A stretch of 64,000 nt of DNA from Halomonas sp. QHL1 (lineage in GTDB: Bacteria; Pseudomonadota; Gammaproteobacteria; Pseudomonadales; Halomonadaceae). A program made the position numbers and the translations under genes. The stretch spans positions 4,039,852 through 4,103,851 of the forward strand of contig NZ_MINL01000001.1 in NCBI RefSeq assembly GCF_001882345.1, read 5' to 3'. The notes beneath the pieces were generated by a model. That model was not told the origin of the DNA. It ran no database searches and was given only the letters and a program-made list of their open reading frames with translations. Within the stretch, counting starts at the first letter, position 1, and every line of letters starts with the position of its first letter. This document shows, piece after piece, positions 26,201 through 35,830 of this stretch.

Positions 26201-26579
26201 TTCGGCGAGCAAAACAGAAAGCGAGATGCAGCAGCAAAACCGCTTACATCCCTATTACCTTGTGTACATTGGCAACAAGGGCGAGATACTCAATGATTAC
26301 TCAGAGGTGAAGCGGCTATTGGATCTGGCTCGTACTGCGTGTAAAGGACACACAGAGGCCGTAGAGACGGTGTATCGTCCATTCAATCAGGAGACGCAAG
26401 ATGGGCGGGATATGAGTGCTTATTCGGCGTTACTTGATCAGGCCATTCGTTCCATGGTGGAAGTAAAAGAAGAACAGGAGATCGATAGCTTGTTTGGCGG
26501 TGGGACAACCACGGCTTTAGTAGATACCATACAAGGACTTAGTGATTTTGAGTTAATGGCGTTCCTGGTGATTCGGTAG
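23283..26579 (+). CDS. SNF2/DEAD-like helicase with PLD-like N terminus
   Basis: A 1098-residue superfamily 2 ATPase. The N-terminal 150 residues resemble a phospholipase-D-like domain, but I see no HxK motif, so it is probably inactive. The helicase motifs are clear: Walker A ADSVGLGKT (275-283), DESH (365-368), LMLSATP, then ILIFTAFADTAKYL, and the QRFGRIDRIG arginine-finger motif near 832. ATG 23283 has a ggag site eight bases upstream; a GTG 108 bases earlier is open. It heads the cluster with DUF4391 and the type III Mod and Res genes, so a role in DNA translocation for defence is likely. Confidence 0.85.
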   Translation: MEIIDNINRLLGDDLKDTLQPGAKLKIAASCFSIYAFEALKKELEKVESLDFIFTSPTFVPSEATDTLRKAHREFFIPKAERERSLHGSEFEIQLKNQLNQRAIARECASWIRRKANFRSNRGQAAMQPFAGVEAQGNNTVYMPLQGFTAVDLGYQPGNAVSNFVTRFSDPAHTAQFMALFEQLWSDDDKLEDVTAQLCEHIETVYRENSPERIYFLMLYHIFHEYLEDISEDVLPNDRTGYQDSAVWQKLFNFQRDAATGIINKLETYNGCILADSVGLGKTFTALAVIKYYELRNRSVLVLCPKKLADNWLTYNRNLTTNVLAKDRLNYDVLCHTDLQRTHGESLGMPLDRVNWGNYDLVVIDESHNFRNNDIYKDRETRYQKLMNQVMRAGVKTKVLMLSATPVNNRFNDLKNQLALAYEGESENLTRHLSGSKDIDGVFRRAQAAFNHWSSLPPEQRTTSAILKTLDFDFFELLDSVTIARSRRHIETFYDTTDIGRFPTRRKPLSFHCPLTTRTDVIDFNEIFQHLSQLRLAVYAPISYILPSRLKKYEEMYDTKVTSGGGRFKQADREKSLQALMTTNLLKRLESSVASFRLTLQSLKNSHQAILDKIQLFKLNGSDESFADLAAAYEDADPDDDNIPMPDDSTVGKKVQISLKDMDLPSWEHDLNNDLVWIDLLLEQMAKVTTDDDAKLQHLSKYIADKITTPINPGNRKILIFTAFADTAKYLYQQLAPTLLDNHGIHTGLVTGSDAPASTLGSMPDSRRHYDFQGLLTLFSPQSKSKAQVFPDEPRELDILIATDCISEGQNLQDCDMLINYDIHWNPVRIIQRFGRIDRIGSANATIQLVNYWPDISLDEYINLKERVENRMVIADVTATGDDNVLNAQANDIAYRREQLRRLQDEVVEMEDLKSGVSITDLGLNEFRMDLLGYIKENGDLGHIPNGLHSVAPAQPEKGLFPGVIFMLRHLNNSASKTESEMQQQNRLHPYYLVYIGNKGEILNDYSEVKRLLDLARTACKGHTEAVETVYRPFNQETQDGRDMSAYSALLDQAIRSMVEVKEEQEIDSLFGGGTTTALVDTIQGLSDFELMAFLVIR

Positions 26580-26621
26580 ACAGGCGCTCACCAAGCTCAG
26601 TCAGAACAGGGGCGTTAAGAA

Positions 26622-27293
26622 ATGTCAGGCCTGCTATATCAATTCCCCGCGAAAACTCGCTTAGACCGAGTAGTGGCGAAACAGAAAATCCTTGCTCATA
26701 TAAAGGGCAGTGCCAAACTACGCGAGCGCTTGCGTGATGAAGTAGATCAGATTACCTGGCACGCCAAGCTGGCCTCCAGCACGCTGAATTTACCCAGCAC
26801 GAAGGAGGTGCCCGAGCTGCAGGTGTTTGTGGTAACCCTGAAAGGCGAAGCACTCCACGACGATGTGTTGAGTGCCATTGACCGCGCTATCCCGTTTCCC
26901 ACTGTGTTTGAGTTAAAGGGCCCAAGCGGAGTATGCGTTAAAGCGGCCTACAAGCGCCCCAGTCAAGCGGATGCCAATCATTGGGTAACAGACGAACACT
27001 ATCTCAGTAGCGGTTGGCATGAAGAGGGTGCGGAACGCTGCCCGTTACCACCTGCTATTCATCTGAAAGCGCTTTACCACCAGTGTCTGAGTGAGCTGAT
27101 ACCCACGCCCAAGCGTGATGGTGAGCGTTTGGAAGAGCAGTTAGCACGATTTAATGCAGCCACCGCCTTAGGAAAGCAGGCTGAAAAATTAGAGAAACGG
27201 TTACGCAATACGAAACAATTTAACCGCAAAGTCGAGCTGAATGCCGAGCTTCGCGGAATACGAGAACAGATTGCCGAATATATCGCCCGCTAG
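26622..27293 (+). CDS. DUF4391 protein
   Basis: A 223-residue protein of the DUF4391 family, which I know as a companion of PLD-helicase and type III modification genes. The opening YQFPAKTRLDRVVAKQKI, the central AIPFPTVFEL and VCVKAAYKRPS strand pair, and a C-terminal helical region rich in Glu/Lys (170-220) are characteristic. No catalytic motif is visible. It lies 42 bases after the helicase gene and its stop is 38 bases before the Mod start, so it is in the same operon. Confidence 0.8.
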   Translation: MSGLLYQFPAKTRLDRVVAKQKILAHIKGSAKLRERLRDEVDQITWHAKLASSTLNLPSTKEVPELQVFVVTLKGEALHDDVLSAIDRAIPFPTVFELKGPSGVCVKAAYKRPSQADANHWVTDEHYLSSGWHEEGAERCPLPPAIHLKALYHQCLSELIPTPKRDGERLEEQLARFNAATALGKQAEKLEKRLRNTKQFNRKVELNAELRGIREQIAEYIAR

Positions 27294-27331
27294 TGGTAAA
27301 GCGCCAAGCAGGCCAGGAGAAAGAAAGCACC

Positions 27332-29278
27332 ATGAATAAGCTCAAAATGCATTCGCCCAACCTAACTGAGGGCAACATCGCCAAGCTGGCAGAACTCTTC
27401 CCTAGCTGCGTGACGGAAGCGCGTGATGAGCATGGCAATGTAAAGCAAGCAATAGACTTCGATCAGCTGCGCCAAGAACTATCCGACCATATCGTTGAAG
27501 GCCCGCAAGAGCGCTATCACTTGAACTGGCCCGGCAAGCGTGACGCCTTGCTGGCGGCCAATGCGCCGATTGCTAAAACGCTGCGCCCTTGCCGGGAAGA
27601 CAGTGTTGATTTTGATAATACGAAGAATCTATTTGTTGAGGGCGATAATCTTGAGTCATTAAAGCTTCTCCAAGAGACATATCTTGGGAAAGTTAAAATG
27701 ATCTATATTGATCCGCCGTATAATACTGGGAATGACTTTATCTATGAAGACGATTTTTCTGAGAACACAGAAGAGTTTTTGCAAAGATCAAATCAGAAAG
27801 ATAAAGAAAAAAATCGATTAGTGGCGAATACAGATGCCAATGGGAGATTTCATTCGGATTGGCTTTCGATGATCTATTCGAGACTGAGGCTCGCGAGGAA
27901 CTTGCTGGCAGATGATGGTGTTGTTTTTATAAATATTGATGATGGCGAGGTGAATAACCTTTGCAAAGCGTGCGATGAAGTTTTTGGAGAAGAAAACAGA
28001 ATTGGATTGATAACAGTTGTCAGCAACTTTAAAGGAAGAAGCGATGACAAATTTTATGCTACAGCTCATAATTATTTACTCGTATATCAAAAGGTAAGTT
28101 TTGCGTCTCTTGGAGTATCTCTACCTGAGGAATACTTAAAAGAGTATCAAGAAGAGGCCCCCAGTGGTAAAAAATTTAGATTACAAGGGTTAAGGAAGCG
28201 TGGGGATAGTGCTCGAAAGATTGATAGGCCAAATATGCATTACCCATTCTACGCAAACCCTATCGACGATACGGTTTCACTTGTAAAAAATGATCACTAC
28301 CACATAGAGATATACCCTTTCCTTTCTAGTGGCGAAGACGGCCGCTGGCGTTGGGGTAAAGAAACCTCTGCCGAAAGAATAAATGAACTATGTGCGCGTA
28401 CAGTTGGTGTCGAAAAAAGATATGATGTTTTTCAAATAGATTACGCTGAAGGCATAAATGGAGAAAAGAGAATAAAACCCAAAACTATATGGAGCGGAAG
28501 CGAGTTTGCAAATGAAAGTGGTTCCTTGGAACTAAAAAAAATGTTTGAAAAGAGGCTTTTTGATACTCCAAAGCCTGTAGGTTTAATAAAATATTGCCTT
28601 GAGCATGCGACGCAAAATAATGATTTAGTTTTAGACTTTTTCGCAGGTTCCTCTACTGCCGCCCACGCAGTTATGCAACTGAATGCCGAAGATGGTGGTA
28701 ACCGAAGATTTATCATGGTTCAGCTTCCTGAACCCTGCGATGAAAAATCGGAAGCTTTTAAAGCAGGCTATAAAAATATTGCTGAAATATCTAAAGAGCG
28801 TATCCGTCGCGCTGGTAAAAAAATCCTTGCAAGTGAAAAGCATGAGTCTTGGAACCAAGACGTTGGCTTTCGAGTGCTTAAGATAGATAGCTCCAATATG
28901 GAAGAGGTGTACTACCAACCCGGCGAGCTTCGCCAAGACATGCTCTCAAAAGCTACAGATAATATCCGCCAGGATCGCATTCCCGAAGACCTACTCTTCC
29001 AAGTGATACTAGACTGGGGCGTCGACCTGAGCCTTCCGATAACGCAAAAAGACATTGCTGGTAAAACCGTTTACTTCGTGGATGGTAGCGACAAGTACAT
29101 GGCGTTAGCCGCCTGTTTTGATCTTGATATCGATGAGGCCTTCGTCAAACAGCTTGCTGAATATGAGCCGTTACGTGCCGTGTTCCGTGATGCTGGCTTT
29201 GCCAATGACAGCGTTAAAATCAATGTCGAACAGATATTTGCCCAGAAATCGCCCAATAGCGAAGTGAAGGTGATTTAA
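27332..29278 (+). CDS. type III restriction-modification DNA methyltransferase (Mod)
   Basis: A 648-residue beta-class methyltransferase. The catalytic motif IV DPPYNTGNDF is at 127-136 and the AdoMet-binding motif I, LDFFAGSSTAAHAV, is near 433. This order and the DPPY residues indicate N6-adenine methylation. The region between them is the target-recognition domain. ATG 27332 follows aggaga; an upstream GTG overlaps the DUF4391 stop. Its central part (about 27600-28850) is visibly AT-richer than both ends, which suggests exchange of the specificity region. It should pair with the Res subunit two genes downstream. Confidence 0.93.
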   Translation: MNKLKMHSPNLTEGNIAKLAELFPSCVTEARDEHGNVKQAIDFDQLRQELSDHIVEGPQERYHLNWPGKRDALLAANAPIAKTLRPCREDSVDFDNTKNLFVEGDNLESLKLLQETYLGKVKMIYIDPPYNTGNDFIYEDDFSENTEEFLQRSNQKDKEKNRLVANTDANGRFHSDWLSMIYSRLRLARNLLADDGVVFINIDDGEVNNLCKACDEVFGEENRIGLITVVSNFKGRSDDKFYATAHNYLLVYQKVSFASLGVSLPEEYLKEYQEEAPSGKKFRLQGLRKRGDSARKIDRPNMHYPFYANPIDDTVSLVKNDHYHIEIYPFLSSGEDGRWRWGKETSAERINELCARTVGVEKRYDVFQIDYAEGINGEKRIKPKTIWSGSEFANESGSLELKKMFEKRLFDTPKPVGLIKYCLEHATQNNDLVLDFFAGSSTAAHAVMQLNAEDGGNRRFIMVQLPEPCDEKSEAFKAGYKNIAEISKERIRRAGKKILASEKHESWNQDVGFRVLKIDSSNMEEVYYQPGELRQDMLSKATDNIRQDRIPEDLLFQVILDWGVDLSLPITQKDIAGKTVYFVDGSDKYMALAACFDLDIDEAFVKQLAEYEPLRAVFRDAGFANDSVKINVEQIFAQKSPNSEVKVI

Positions 29279-29281
29279 CTC

Positions 29282-30964
29282 ATGGCGATGGACGAACAGT
29301 TACTCAAAACACAGCTGTACGAGCTTATTGAGCGATGGGAAGGTGAGATTGTCGAGTTTAAACGCGGGGTAAAGGGGTTCTCCACGTCAGATCTGGGCAA
29401 GTATTTCTCAGCACTTGCTAATGCCGCGAATCTAAGCGACAGCGATAACGCTTGGTTGATTTTTGGTGTAGATGACAAGACGCGTGCGGTGGTTGGCTCA
29501 GAATACCGCCAAGCAGCGGGCACGCTTGAGCAATTAAAGATGCAGATCGCGGATGGCACCGAACCTAGCATTACCTTCCGCGCTATCTATGAATTGGAAA
29601 CGCCAGAAGGACGTGTCGTACTTTTTGAAATACCAGCTGCCCCAATGGGAATGCCAATTGCTTGGCAAGGCCACTACTATGCACGGGCTGGGGAAAGCCT
29701 AACAAACCTGGGGCTGGATAAGCTGGATACGATTCGCCGCCAGACAGACACCACGGATTGGACTGCCCAGTTGGTGCCAAACGCAACGCTCGACCACTTG
29801 GACACCGCCGCTGTCGATAAAGCCAGGGAGTCATTCGCAAAGAAATACGCTAACCGCTTCGAGCATGATGAGGTTATGGGGTGGCCACTGGCAACCTTTC
29901 TGGATCGTGCCAAGTTAACGATAGACGGCAAAATAACTCGAGCCGCACTGTTGTTGGTGGGAAAAGAAGAAGCCGCGCCACTGCTTTCACCGCATCCCGC
30001 GCAGTTGACCTGGAAGCTGGAAGGGCCAGAGCGGGCTTACGAACATTTCTCTCCCCCGTTTCTGCTCACGACCACGCAGCTATATCAGCGCATTCGTAAT
30101 ATCCAACTACGGCTATTGCCACAAGATGAACTGCTGCCTATCGAAGTCTCTAAGTACGACCAAAAAATCGTGCTTGAAGCGATGCACAACTGTATTGCGC
30201 ATCAGGATTACACCCGCAATGCACGCGTTGTGGTGGTTGAGCGGGCAGATCGCTTGGTGTTTGAAAACGAAGGCAGTTTTTTCGATGGTCAGCCAAGTGA
30301 TTACTTAGAGGGGCACCGTGTGCCAAGGCGCTATCGAAACCCCTTTCTGACACAGGCCATGGCCGAGCTTAATATGATCGACACAATGGGCTACGGTATT
30401 CACGATATGTATGCCCGCCAGGTCAAGCGGTATTTACCCCTGCCAGATTACGACTTGAGCGAACCGGGAGCCGTCAGGCTGCAGCTGTACGGTAGCGTCG
30501 TTGACGCGGCATACAGCCGCTTGCTGATCCAGAAAACGGACCTTTCGCTGGTGGACGTGCTGGCACTTGATCGCGTGCAGAAAAAGCTACCTGTCGCCGA
30601 TGATGCTGTTACACGCTTGAAACGTGCAGGCCTAATCGAGGGTCGGAAGCCTAATTTTTATGTGTCGGCTCAGGTGGCTGGAGCAACATCAAAAAAAGCG
30701 GGTTACATCAAAACCCGTGCTCAGGATGATGAATTTTACGCAAAACTGCTGACAGATTACTTGCAAAAGTTTGGCCAGGCGAATCGGGCAGACATCAATG
30801 AGCTATTGATGGATAAGTTAAGTGATGGGCTAAGTGACAAGCAAAAGTACAACAAAGTCAGTAGCCTGCTGACCAAGCTAAGGCGACGTGGTGTGATTGT
30901 TAATAGGGGTTCTGATACCGCACCGTGTTGGCATCTTGCAGAGAGCTTTCAAAGAGATGCATAG
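29282..30964 (+). CDS. AlbA_2 (Schlafen-like) / HATPase_c_4 protein
   Basis: A 560-residue protein starting three bases after the Mod stop. The N terminus has EGEIVEFKRGVKGF, SALANAAN and WLIFGVDD (about 19-61), the AlbA_2 or Schlafen-type pattern. Around residue 302, MHNCIAHQDY and later FENEGSFFDG mark an HATPase_c_4 domain, and the C terminus carries winged-helix-like segments. Such proteins are annotated as ATP-binding or RecG-like regulators. Its insertion between mod and res is unusual and suggests an added control or effector function. Confidence 0.85.
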   Translation: MAMDEQLLKTQLYELIERWEGEIVEFKRGVKGFSTSDLGKYFSALANAANLSDSDNAWLIFGVDDKTRAVVGSEYRQAAGTLEQLKMQIADGTEPSITFRAIYELETPEGRVVLFEIPAAPMGMPIAWQGHYYARAGESLTNLGLDKLDTIRRQTDTTDWTAQLVPNATLDHLDTAAVDKARESFAKKYANRFEHDEVMGWPLATFLDRAKLTIDGKITRAALLLVGKEEAAPLLSPHPAQLTWKLEGPERAYEHFSPPFLLTTTQLYQRIRNIQLRLLPQDELLPIEVSKYDQKIVLEAMHNCIAHQDYTRNARVVVVERADRLVFENEGSFFDGQPSDYLEGHRVPRRYRNPFLTQAMAELNMIDTMGYGIHDMYARQVKRYLPLPDYDLSEPGAVRLQLYGSVVDAAYSRLLIQKTDLSLVDVLALDRVQKKLPVADDAVTRLKRAGLIEGRKPNFYVSAQVAGATSKKAGYIKTRAQDDEFYAKLLTDYLQKFGQANRADINELLMDKLSDGLSDKQKYNKVSSLLTKLRRRGVIVNRGSDTAPCWHLAESFQRDA

Positions 30965-31070
30965 AGAGCTGCTCTGAAGGTTAGTGATTAGGTTAATAAA
31001 ACCAGATACTTATGCCTCTCTGCAAAAGATAGTTGCAGAGAGCTTGCAGAGAGAAAGCGTTAGGATGGCT

Positions 31071-34000
31071 ATGAAGCTCCAATTTAAAACCCAGGCGTAT
31101 CAGACCCGAGCCGTTGACTCCGTAGTAGCCTGCTTCAAAGGCCAGCCGCCAAGCCGTGGGGTAACGTACCAGATCGACCCAGGCAGGGTGAGCAAGCTTT
31201 CTACCCCTGTGCAGCGTGACCTTTATGCGTCGCCTGAAGCTGCTGATGCAGGCTTTCGAAATGCAGATGTTGAGCTTTCAGAGATGGAGCTACTAGGCAA
31301 TATAAAAGCGGTGCAGCAGCGCCAGAATTTGCCCATTTCAGATGCGTTGGCTAAAGATGATAAAACCGGCTGCTCCATCAATCTTGATGTTGAAATGGAG
31401 ACAGGTACCGGCAAAACCTACGTTTACCTGAAGAGCATGTTCGAGCTGTATGAAAAGTACGGCTGGGGCAAGTTCATCATTGTCGTACCCAGTATTGCCA
31501 TTCGTGAGGGGGTATATAAGTCGCTGCAAATCACGGCAGACCACTTCCAAGAAGCCTACGGCAAGAAAGCGCGGTTTTTTATCTACAACTCGAAGCAACT
31601 GCACCAAATAGAGGATTTTTCCTCCAATGCGGGCATTAACGTAATGATCATCAACGTCCAGGCGTTTAACTCCCGAAGTGAAGATAATCGACGAATTTAT
31701 AATGAGCTAGATGATTTCCAGTCTCGCCGGCCTATTGACGTGATCAAGGCCAATCGGCCAATTTTGTTCCTTGATGAACCGCAGAAGATGGAAGGTGGCA
31801 AAACGCTTGGTTCGCTGAGCGAGTTTAACCCTCTGTTTATTGTGCGCTACTCAGCCACGCACAAAACGACCTACAACAAAATCCACCGGTTAGATGCGTT
31901 GGATGCTTACAACCAAAAACTGGTTAAGAAAATTTCTGTGCATGGCATCACCACCCGTGGCTTAACCGGCACGGATGCCTACCTTTACCTTGAAAATATC
32001 GAAACCTCCCGCAGCAAGCCACCCGTTGCTGTAGTGGAGTACGAAGAAAAAGGTGCGAGCGGTATTCGGCGTAAGCGTCGCAAGCTCCGGCAAGGTGACA
32101 ACCTATATGAACTATCTGGCGGGCTGGCTCAGTACCAAGGCTTTGTGGTCTCTGACATTGATGCCAGGGTTGATCTGCTCAGCTTTAAAAATGGCGTAGA
32201 GCTAACGGTTGGCGATATCACCGCTGATATTTCTGAAAAAGTACTGCGGCAGATACAGATTCGTGAAGCGATTAAAGCCCATTTCAAGAAAGAGCAGCAG
32301 CTATTCTCCCAAGGCATTAAGGTATTGACGCTGTTCTTTATCGATGAAGTGGCGAAGTACCGCCAGTATGACGACAGTGGCGAGGTGGCAGGTGAATACG
32401 CCCAGATGTTTGAAGAGGAGTACAATCGCGAACTCAACGAGGTGATGACCCTAGAAGACAGTGAATACAATCGCTACCTTAAAGGGATTGCCACCGAGAA
32501 AACCCACAACGGTTACTTCTCTATCGACAAGAAGTCCAAGCGTCTAGTTGATGGGGCTTTGAAGCTTACTAAAGATCCTGAGACGGGCTCTAAATCACCG
32601 GTTTCTCAAGATGTAGACGCTTATGACCTTATTCTGAAAGACAAAGAGCGGCTGCTTTCCTTCAAGGAGCCAACGCGCTTTATTTTCTCGCATTCAGCGT
32701 TGCGAGAAGGCTGGGACAACCCCAACGTATTTGTTATCTGCACACTCAAGCATAGCGATAACACTATCTCACGCCGCCAGGAAGTCGGGCGTGGGCTGCG
32801 TTTGGCGGTTAATCAGCTGGGTGAGCGTATGGACGACCCCATGACCGTTCACGACATCAATGGGCTGACCGTGATAGCCAGCGAAAGCTACAAGGATTTC
32901 GTCACCGCGCTGCAGAAAGATATTGCCGCCAACCTTTCTGAACGGCCCCGTAAGGCCGATGAGGATTACTTCAAGGGTAAGCTGCTGGTGAACGATGCCG
33001 GTGAAGAGACTGAAGTAACGGCTGCGATGGCGAAGGACATCTATCGTTACTTGCTCAAACATGATTACACGGATAACGATGACCACATTACCGATACCTA
33101 TCATCAGGCCAAAGAAAAAGGCGCGCTAGCTGAGCTGCCTGACTCACTGAAGCCCTATGAGGCACAAATTGGCCAGCTGATCGATAGCGTCTTCAGCAAT
33201 GCTCAATTGCCACATATTGACGATGGTCGTCGCACCAAGCTCAACCCCCTTAACGATAATTTCTACAAGCAAGAATTTCAGGCGCTGTGGGAGAAGATAA
33301 ATCGCAAAGCGGCTTATTCGGTGCGCTTTAACTCGGATGAGCTGATTCAAAAATGCGTCGGTTACCTGGACTTAAAGCTCCAGGTGAAGCGCCTCGAATA
33401 CAAAATTGAGCGTGGCGAGCAAAATGTGGATGCCAGCTATGAAGACCTCAAGCGCGGCGAAGGCTTTACTGTTAAGGAACGGGATAACCAGAAATACCAA
33501 GGCTCGGTGCATTCGGCGGTGACGTATGACCTGATAGGTCGATTAGCGGATGGTACAAAGCTAACACGCCGCACTATTGCTGCGATGCTTTCTAAGGTTC
33601 AGGCGAGTACCTTCAAGCAGTATGCCATGAACCCTGAAGACTTCATGATGCAAGCCGTGCGCCTTATTAATGAGCAGAAGGCTACCATGGTGGTCGAGCA
33701 CATCAGCTACGACCCGCTCAAGGAGATCCATAGCCAAGACATCTTCACCATTGAGAAGCCTGAAAACCGGCTGGATACCGCCTACAAAGCCAAACGGCAC
33801 ATTTACGATTACGTGGTCACTGACTCCGGAATTGAGCGTGACTTCGTGGAAGATATGGAGACGCGCAAAGAGGTAGTGGTATACGCCAAGCTGCCTAAGA
33901 GCTTCTTCATCCCGACACCTGTGGGCAATTACAACCCAGACTGGGCGATTGCCTTCCATGAAAAAGGCGTCAAACACGTTTACTTCATTGCTGAGACTAA

Positions 34001-34145
34001 GGGCAGCATGTCGTCTATGGAATTACGCAAGGTGGAAGAAGCCAAAATCAAATGCGCTACAGAGTTCTTCGATACTATTGCTACCGCCCAGGTGAAATAC
34101 GATGTGGTGGATTCTTACGACACCTTGCTGGATTTGGTGAGGTGA
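31071..34145 (+). CDS. type III restriction endonuclease subunit (Res)
   Basis: A 1024-residue SF2 helicase-nuclease. Walker A METGTGKT is at 109-116, motif II is DEPQ (235-238) instead of the more common DExH, and [16 protein letters not shown] and [10 protein letters not shown] form the late helicase motifs. The C terminus has NPDWAI and AETKG (about 956-980), the PD-(D/E)xK nuclease of Res proteins. ATG 31071 is chosen for the tagga upstream; GTG 30984 is also open. With Mod it should cut unmodified DNA that has two inversely oriented sites. Confidence 0.92.
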   Translation: MKLQFKTQAYQTRAVDSVVACFKGQPPSRGVTYQIDPGRVSKLSTPVQRDLYASPEAADAGFRNADVELSEMELLGNIKAVQQRQNLPISDALAKDDKTGCSINLDVEMETGTGKTYVYLKSMFELYEKYGWGKFIIVVPSIAIREGVYKSLQITADHFQEAYGKKARFFIYNSKQLHQIEDFSSNAGINVMIINVQAFNSRSEDNRRIYNELDDFQSRRPIDVIKANRPILFLDEPQKMEGGKTLGSLSEFNPLFIVRYSATHKTTYNKIHRLDALDAYNQKLVKKISVHGITTRGLTGTDAYLYLENIETSRSKPPVAVVEYEEKGASGIRRKRRKLRQGDNLYELSGGLAQYQGFVVSDIDARVDLLSFKNGVELTVGDITADISEKVLRQIQIREAIKAHFKKEQQLFSQGIKVLTLFFIDEVAKYRQYDDSGEVAGEYAQMFEEEYNRELNEVMTLEDSEYNRYLKGIATEKTHNGYFSIDKKSKRLVDGALKLTKDPETGSKSPVSQDVDAYDLILKDKERLLSFKEPTRFIFSHSALREGWDNPNVFVICTLKHSDNTISRRQEVGRGLRLAVNQLGERMDDPMTVHDINGLTVIASESYKDFVTALQKDIAANLSERPRKADEDYFKGKLLVNDAGEETEVTAAMAKDIYRYLLKHDYTDNDDHITDTYHQAKEKGALAELPDSLKPYEAQIGQLIDSVFSNAQLPHIDDGRRTKLNPLNDNFYKQEFQALWEKINRKAAYSVRFNSDELIQKCVGYLDLKLQVKRLEYKIERGEQNVDASYEDLKRGEGFTVKERDNQKYQGSVHSAVTYDLIGRLADGTKLTRRTIAAMLSKVQASTFKQYAMNPEDFMMQAVRLINEQKATMVVEHISYDPLKEIHSQDIFTIEKPENRLDTAYKAKRHIYDYVVTDSGIERDFVEDMETRKEVVVYAKLPKSFFIPTPVGNYNPDWAIAFHEKGVKHVYFIAETKGSMSSMELRKVEEAKIKCATEFFDTIATAQVKYDVVDSYDTLLDLVR

Positions 34146-34264
34146 TGCAGTACTAAACTGGTCCAGTGATCTCATTATTCTTGGTTGTGAAAGCTGTACT
34201 TTATTAGTCTATTAAGTTTAACTAAAACCTAATTCAGTATTGTTTTTAACACAAGGTGGTCACT

Positions 34265-35236
34265 GTGAGTCGAGTATTATTGGTACGCAGCCCTGCAGTA
34301 TTAAGTCATCAGCATCAGGTTGGCTACGGTTGGTCCCAGATGAATTTTTCTGACCATGTGAGCGCCGACGACTTAATGGGCGCTTTTCGCGAGCAAAATA
34401 TAGAGGTTGGTCGAAAAGAAAACCAAATCCGCCGGTTTTTCAATATTCAGCAGGGTGACCTGCTTGTAGTGCCAGTAAACCGGGCGATTTTGCTTGCCCG
34501 AGCAACGGGACAGAAAAGCTTCAGCCTAGATGTGCATTACGGTGAAAATCGTGTAGGCGCTGAGTTCCTGCGTAACCCTGACGGAAGCTTAAAGCGTGTT
34601 CCTCGGGATGATCTCTCCAATGCACTCGAAACTCGTCTTAAAATCCGTATGGCAATTGCGCCACTGGACGAGTTCTCCGATGAGCTAGAGCGTCTTTATG
34701 CCACGCTCGAAAAGGGTGGGCATAGCAGCATAAGCAGCCAATACGAAGCACAAAACAATGATTTGGTAGCTGAGGCAAAAAAAGAACTACTCAAGCGTAT
34801 TCAAAAGGGTGGCACCTACCTAGCAAGCGGTGGGGAAGGATTTGAACAGTTGGTAATGGAGTTGCTGGAGCTTGAAGGATATAGCGTTCATCGCCCGAGT
34901 AAGCGTCACTACTCAGGTATTGCAGATGCTGATATTGAAGCGTATCGACAGGACCGTTTCATCCAGACAAAGCTCTTACTTCAGGTCAAGCACCACCAGG
35001 GCACAACAGATGCCCATGGAATTAAGCAGCTAGCAGCCATTGAAGAAGAGGGCGCACAGCGCTGGCTCATCACCTCTGCTCTCATTGAAGAGCAAACAAT
35101 AACCTACGCAGAAAGCCACGATGTACAAGTCATGGATGGGGCTGAGTTCGTTGATTGGCTCTTTGAGCAAGCTCATAACTTGAAGATAACGACCAGAAGC
35201 CGCCTGGGACTTTCTGATGCACCAGTGCTGGTATAG
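34265..35236 (+). CDS. Mrr-like restriction endonuclease
   Basis: A 323-residue protein with an N-terminal part of unknown fold (1-190) and a C-terminal Mrr_cat domain. It contains GGEGFEQLVMELLELEGY, then DADIEAYRQDRF and the catalytic LLQVKHHQG (about 239-247), followed by RWLITSALI. Mrr-type enzymes cleave methylated or otherwise modified DNA. The start GTG 34265 is spaced correctly after aaggtgg; GTG 34256 is also open. It is 119 bases after Res and probably belongs to the same defence cluster, though it could act alone. Confidence 0.82.
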   Translation: MSRVLLVRSPAVLSHQHQVGYGWSQMNFSDHVSADDLMGAFREQNIEVGRKENQIRRFFNIQQGDLLVVPVNRAILLARATGQKSFSLDVHYGENRVGAEFLRNPDGSLKRVPRDDLSNALETRLKIRMAIAPLDEFSDELERLYATLEKGGHSSISSQYEAQNNDLVAEAKKELLKRIQKGGTYLASGGEGFEQLVMELLELEGYSVHRPSKRHYSGIADADIEAYRQDRFIQTKLLLQVKHHQGTTDAHGIKQLAAIEEEGAQRWLITSALIEEQTITYAESHDVQVMDGAEFVDWLFEQAHNLKITTRSRLGLSDAPVLV

Positions 35237-35248
35237 AGAAGACTCACA

Positions 35249-35818
35249 ATGGAAACACCGGGCAAGCAAGCTGAACGGGCTAAGTTGAATGTGCTAGTTA
35301 GTGATATTGCAGCAGGTATAGAAAGCTTTAGCAGCATAGCTTACGCGCTGGCCAAAAAAGATGCGAAAACGGGTTACATGTTTGAAATGCCAGCGCCGGA
35401 TGAGCGATACGATGCCATGAGAGGTGAGCAGGCCCGTGCACTTGCTGTGCAAGAAGGCCTTCCAGTCGAAATGGGTACATTAGCGGGTTTAGTATGCGTA
35501 TTTGAATCCATTAATCAGCCTTATGACCTGGCGAAGCATTACCTTGGCGACAAAGTCTTTGATTTCTTGCAGCAGGCTTGCCCAGCGAATAATAGCTCTA
35601 CAGCGAACGAATACACCGATTTCAGCATAAAAGTGGCTCATTACGCTAAGGCTAGTCCTCTTGCTCAAACAGCGGTGATGCTGGATTTGCTAGCAATGAT
35701 TGTCATCGATAGCCCAGGGCGTGAATTCATGGAGTGGTGGGATCAGCCTGTGATGGCTATGCAGGAAGGTGATGCACGAGTTCGTGAACGTCTGATTCTT
35801 GCAATGACAAAGAAATAA
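35249..35818 (+). CDS. unknown protein linked to Mrr-like gene
   Basis: A 189-residue, mostly helical soluble protein that I do not recognise. It starts 12 bases after the Mrr-like stop, and the next gene begins at once, so the three are one transcript. No catalytic motif, membrane segment or cysteine pattern is seen. Confidence 0.6.
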   Translation: METPGKQAERAKLNVLVSDIAAGIESFSSIAYALAKKDAKTGYMFEMPAPDERYDAMRGEQARALAVQEGLPVEMGTLAGLVCVFESINQPYDLAKHYLGDKVFDFLQQACPANNSSTANEYTDFSIKVAHYAKASPLAQTAVMLDLLAMIVIDSPGREFMEWWDQPVMAMQEGDARVRERLILAMTKK

Positions 35819-35830
35819 GTGAGGGGCATC

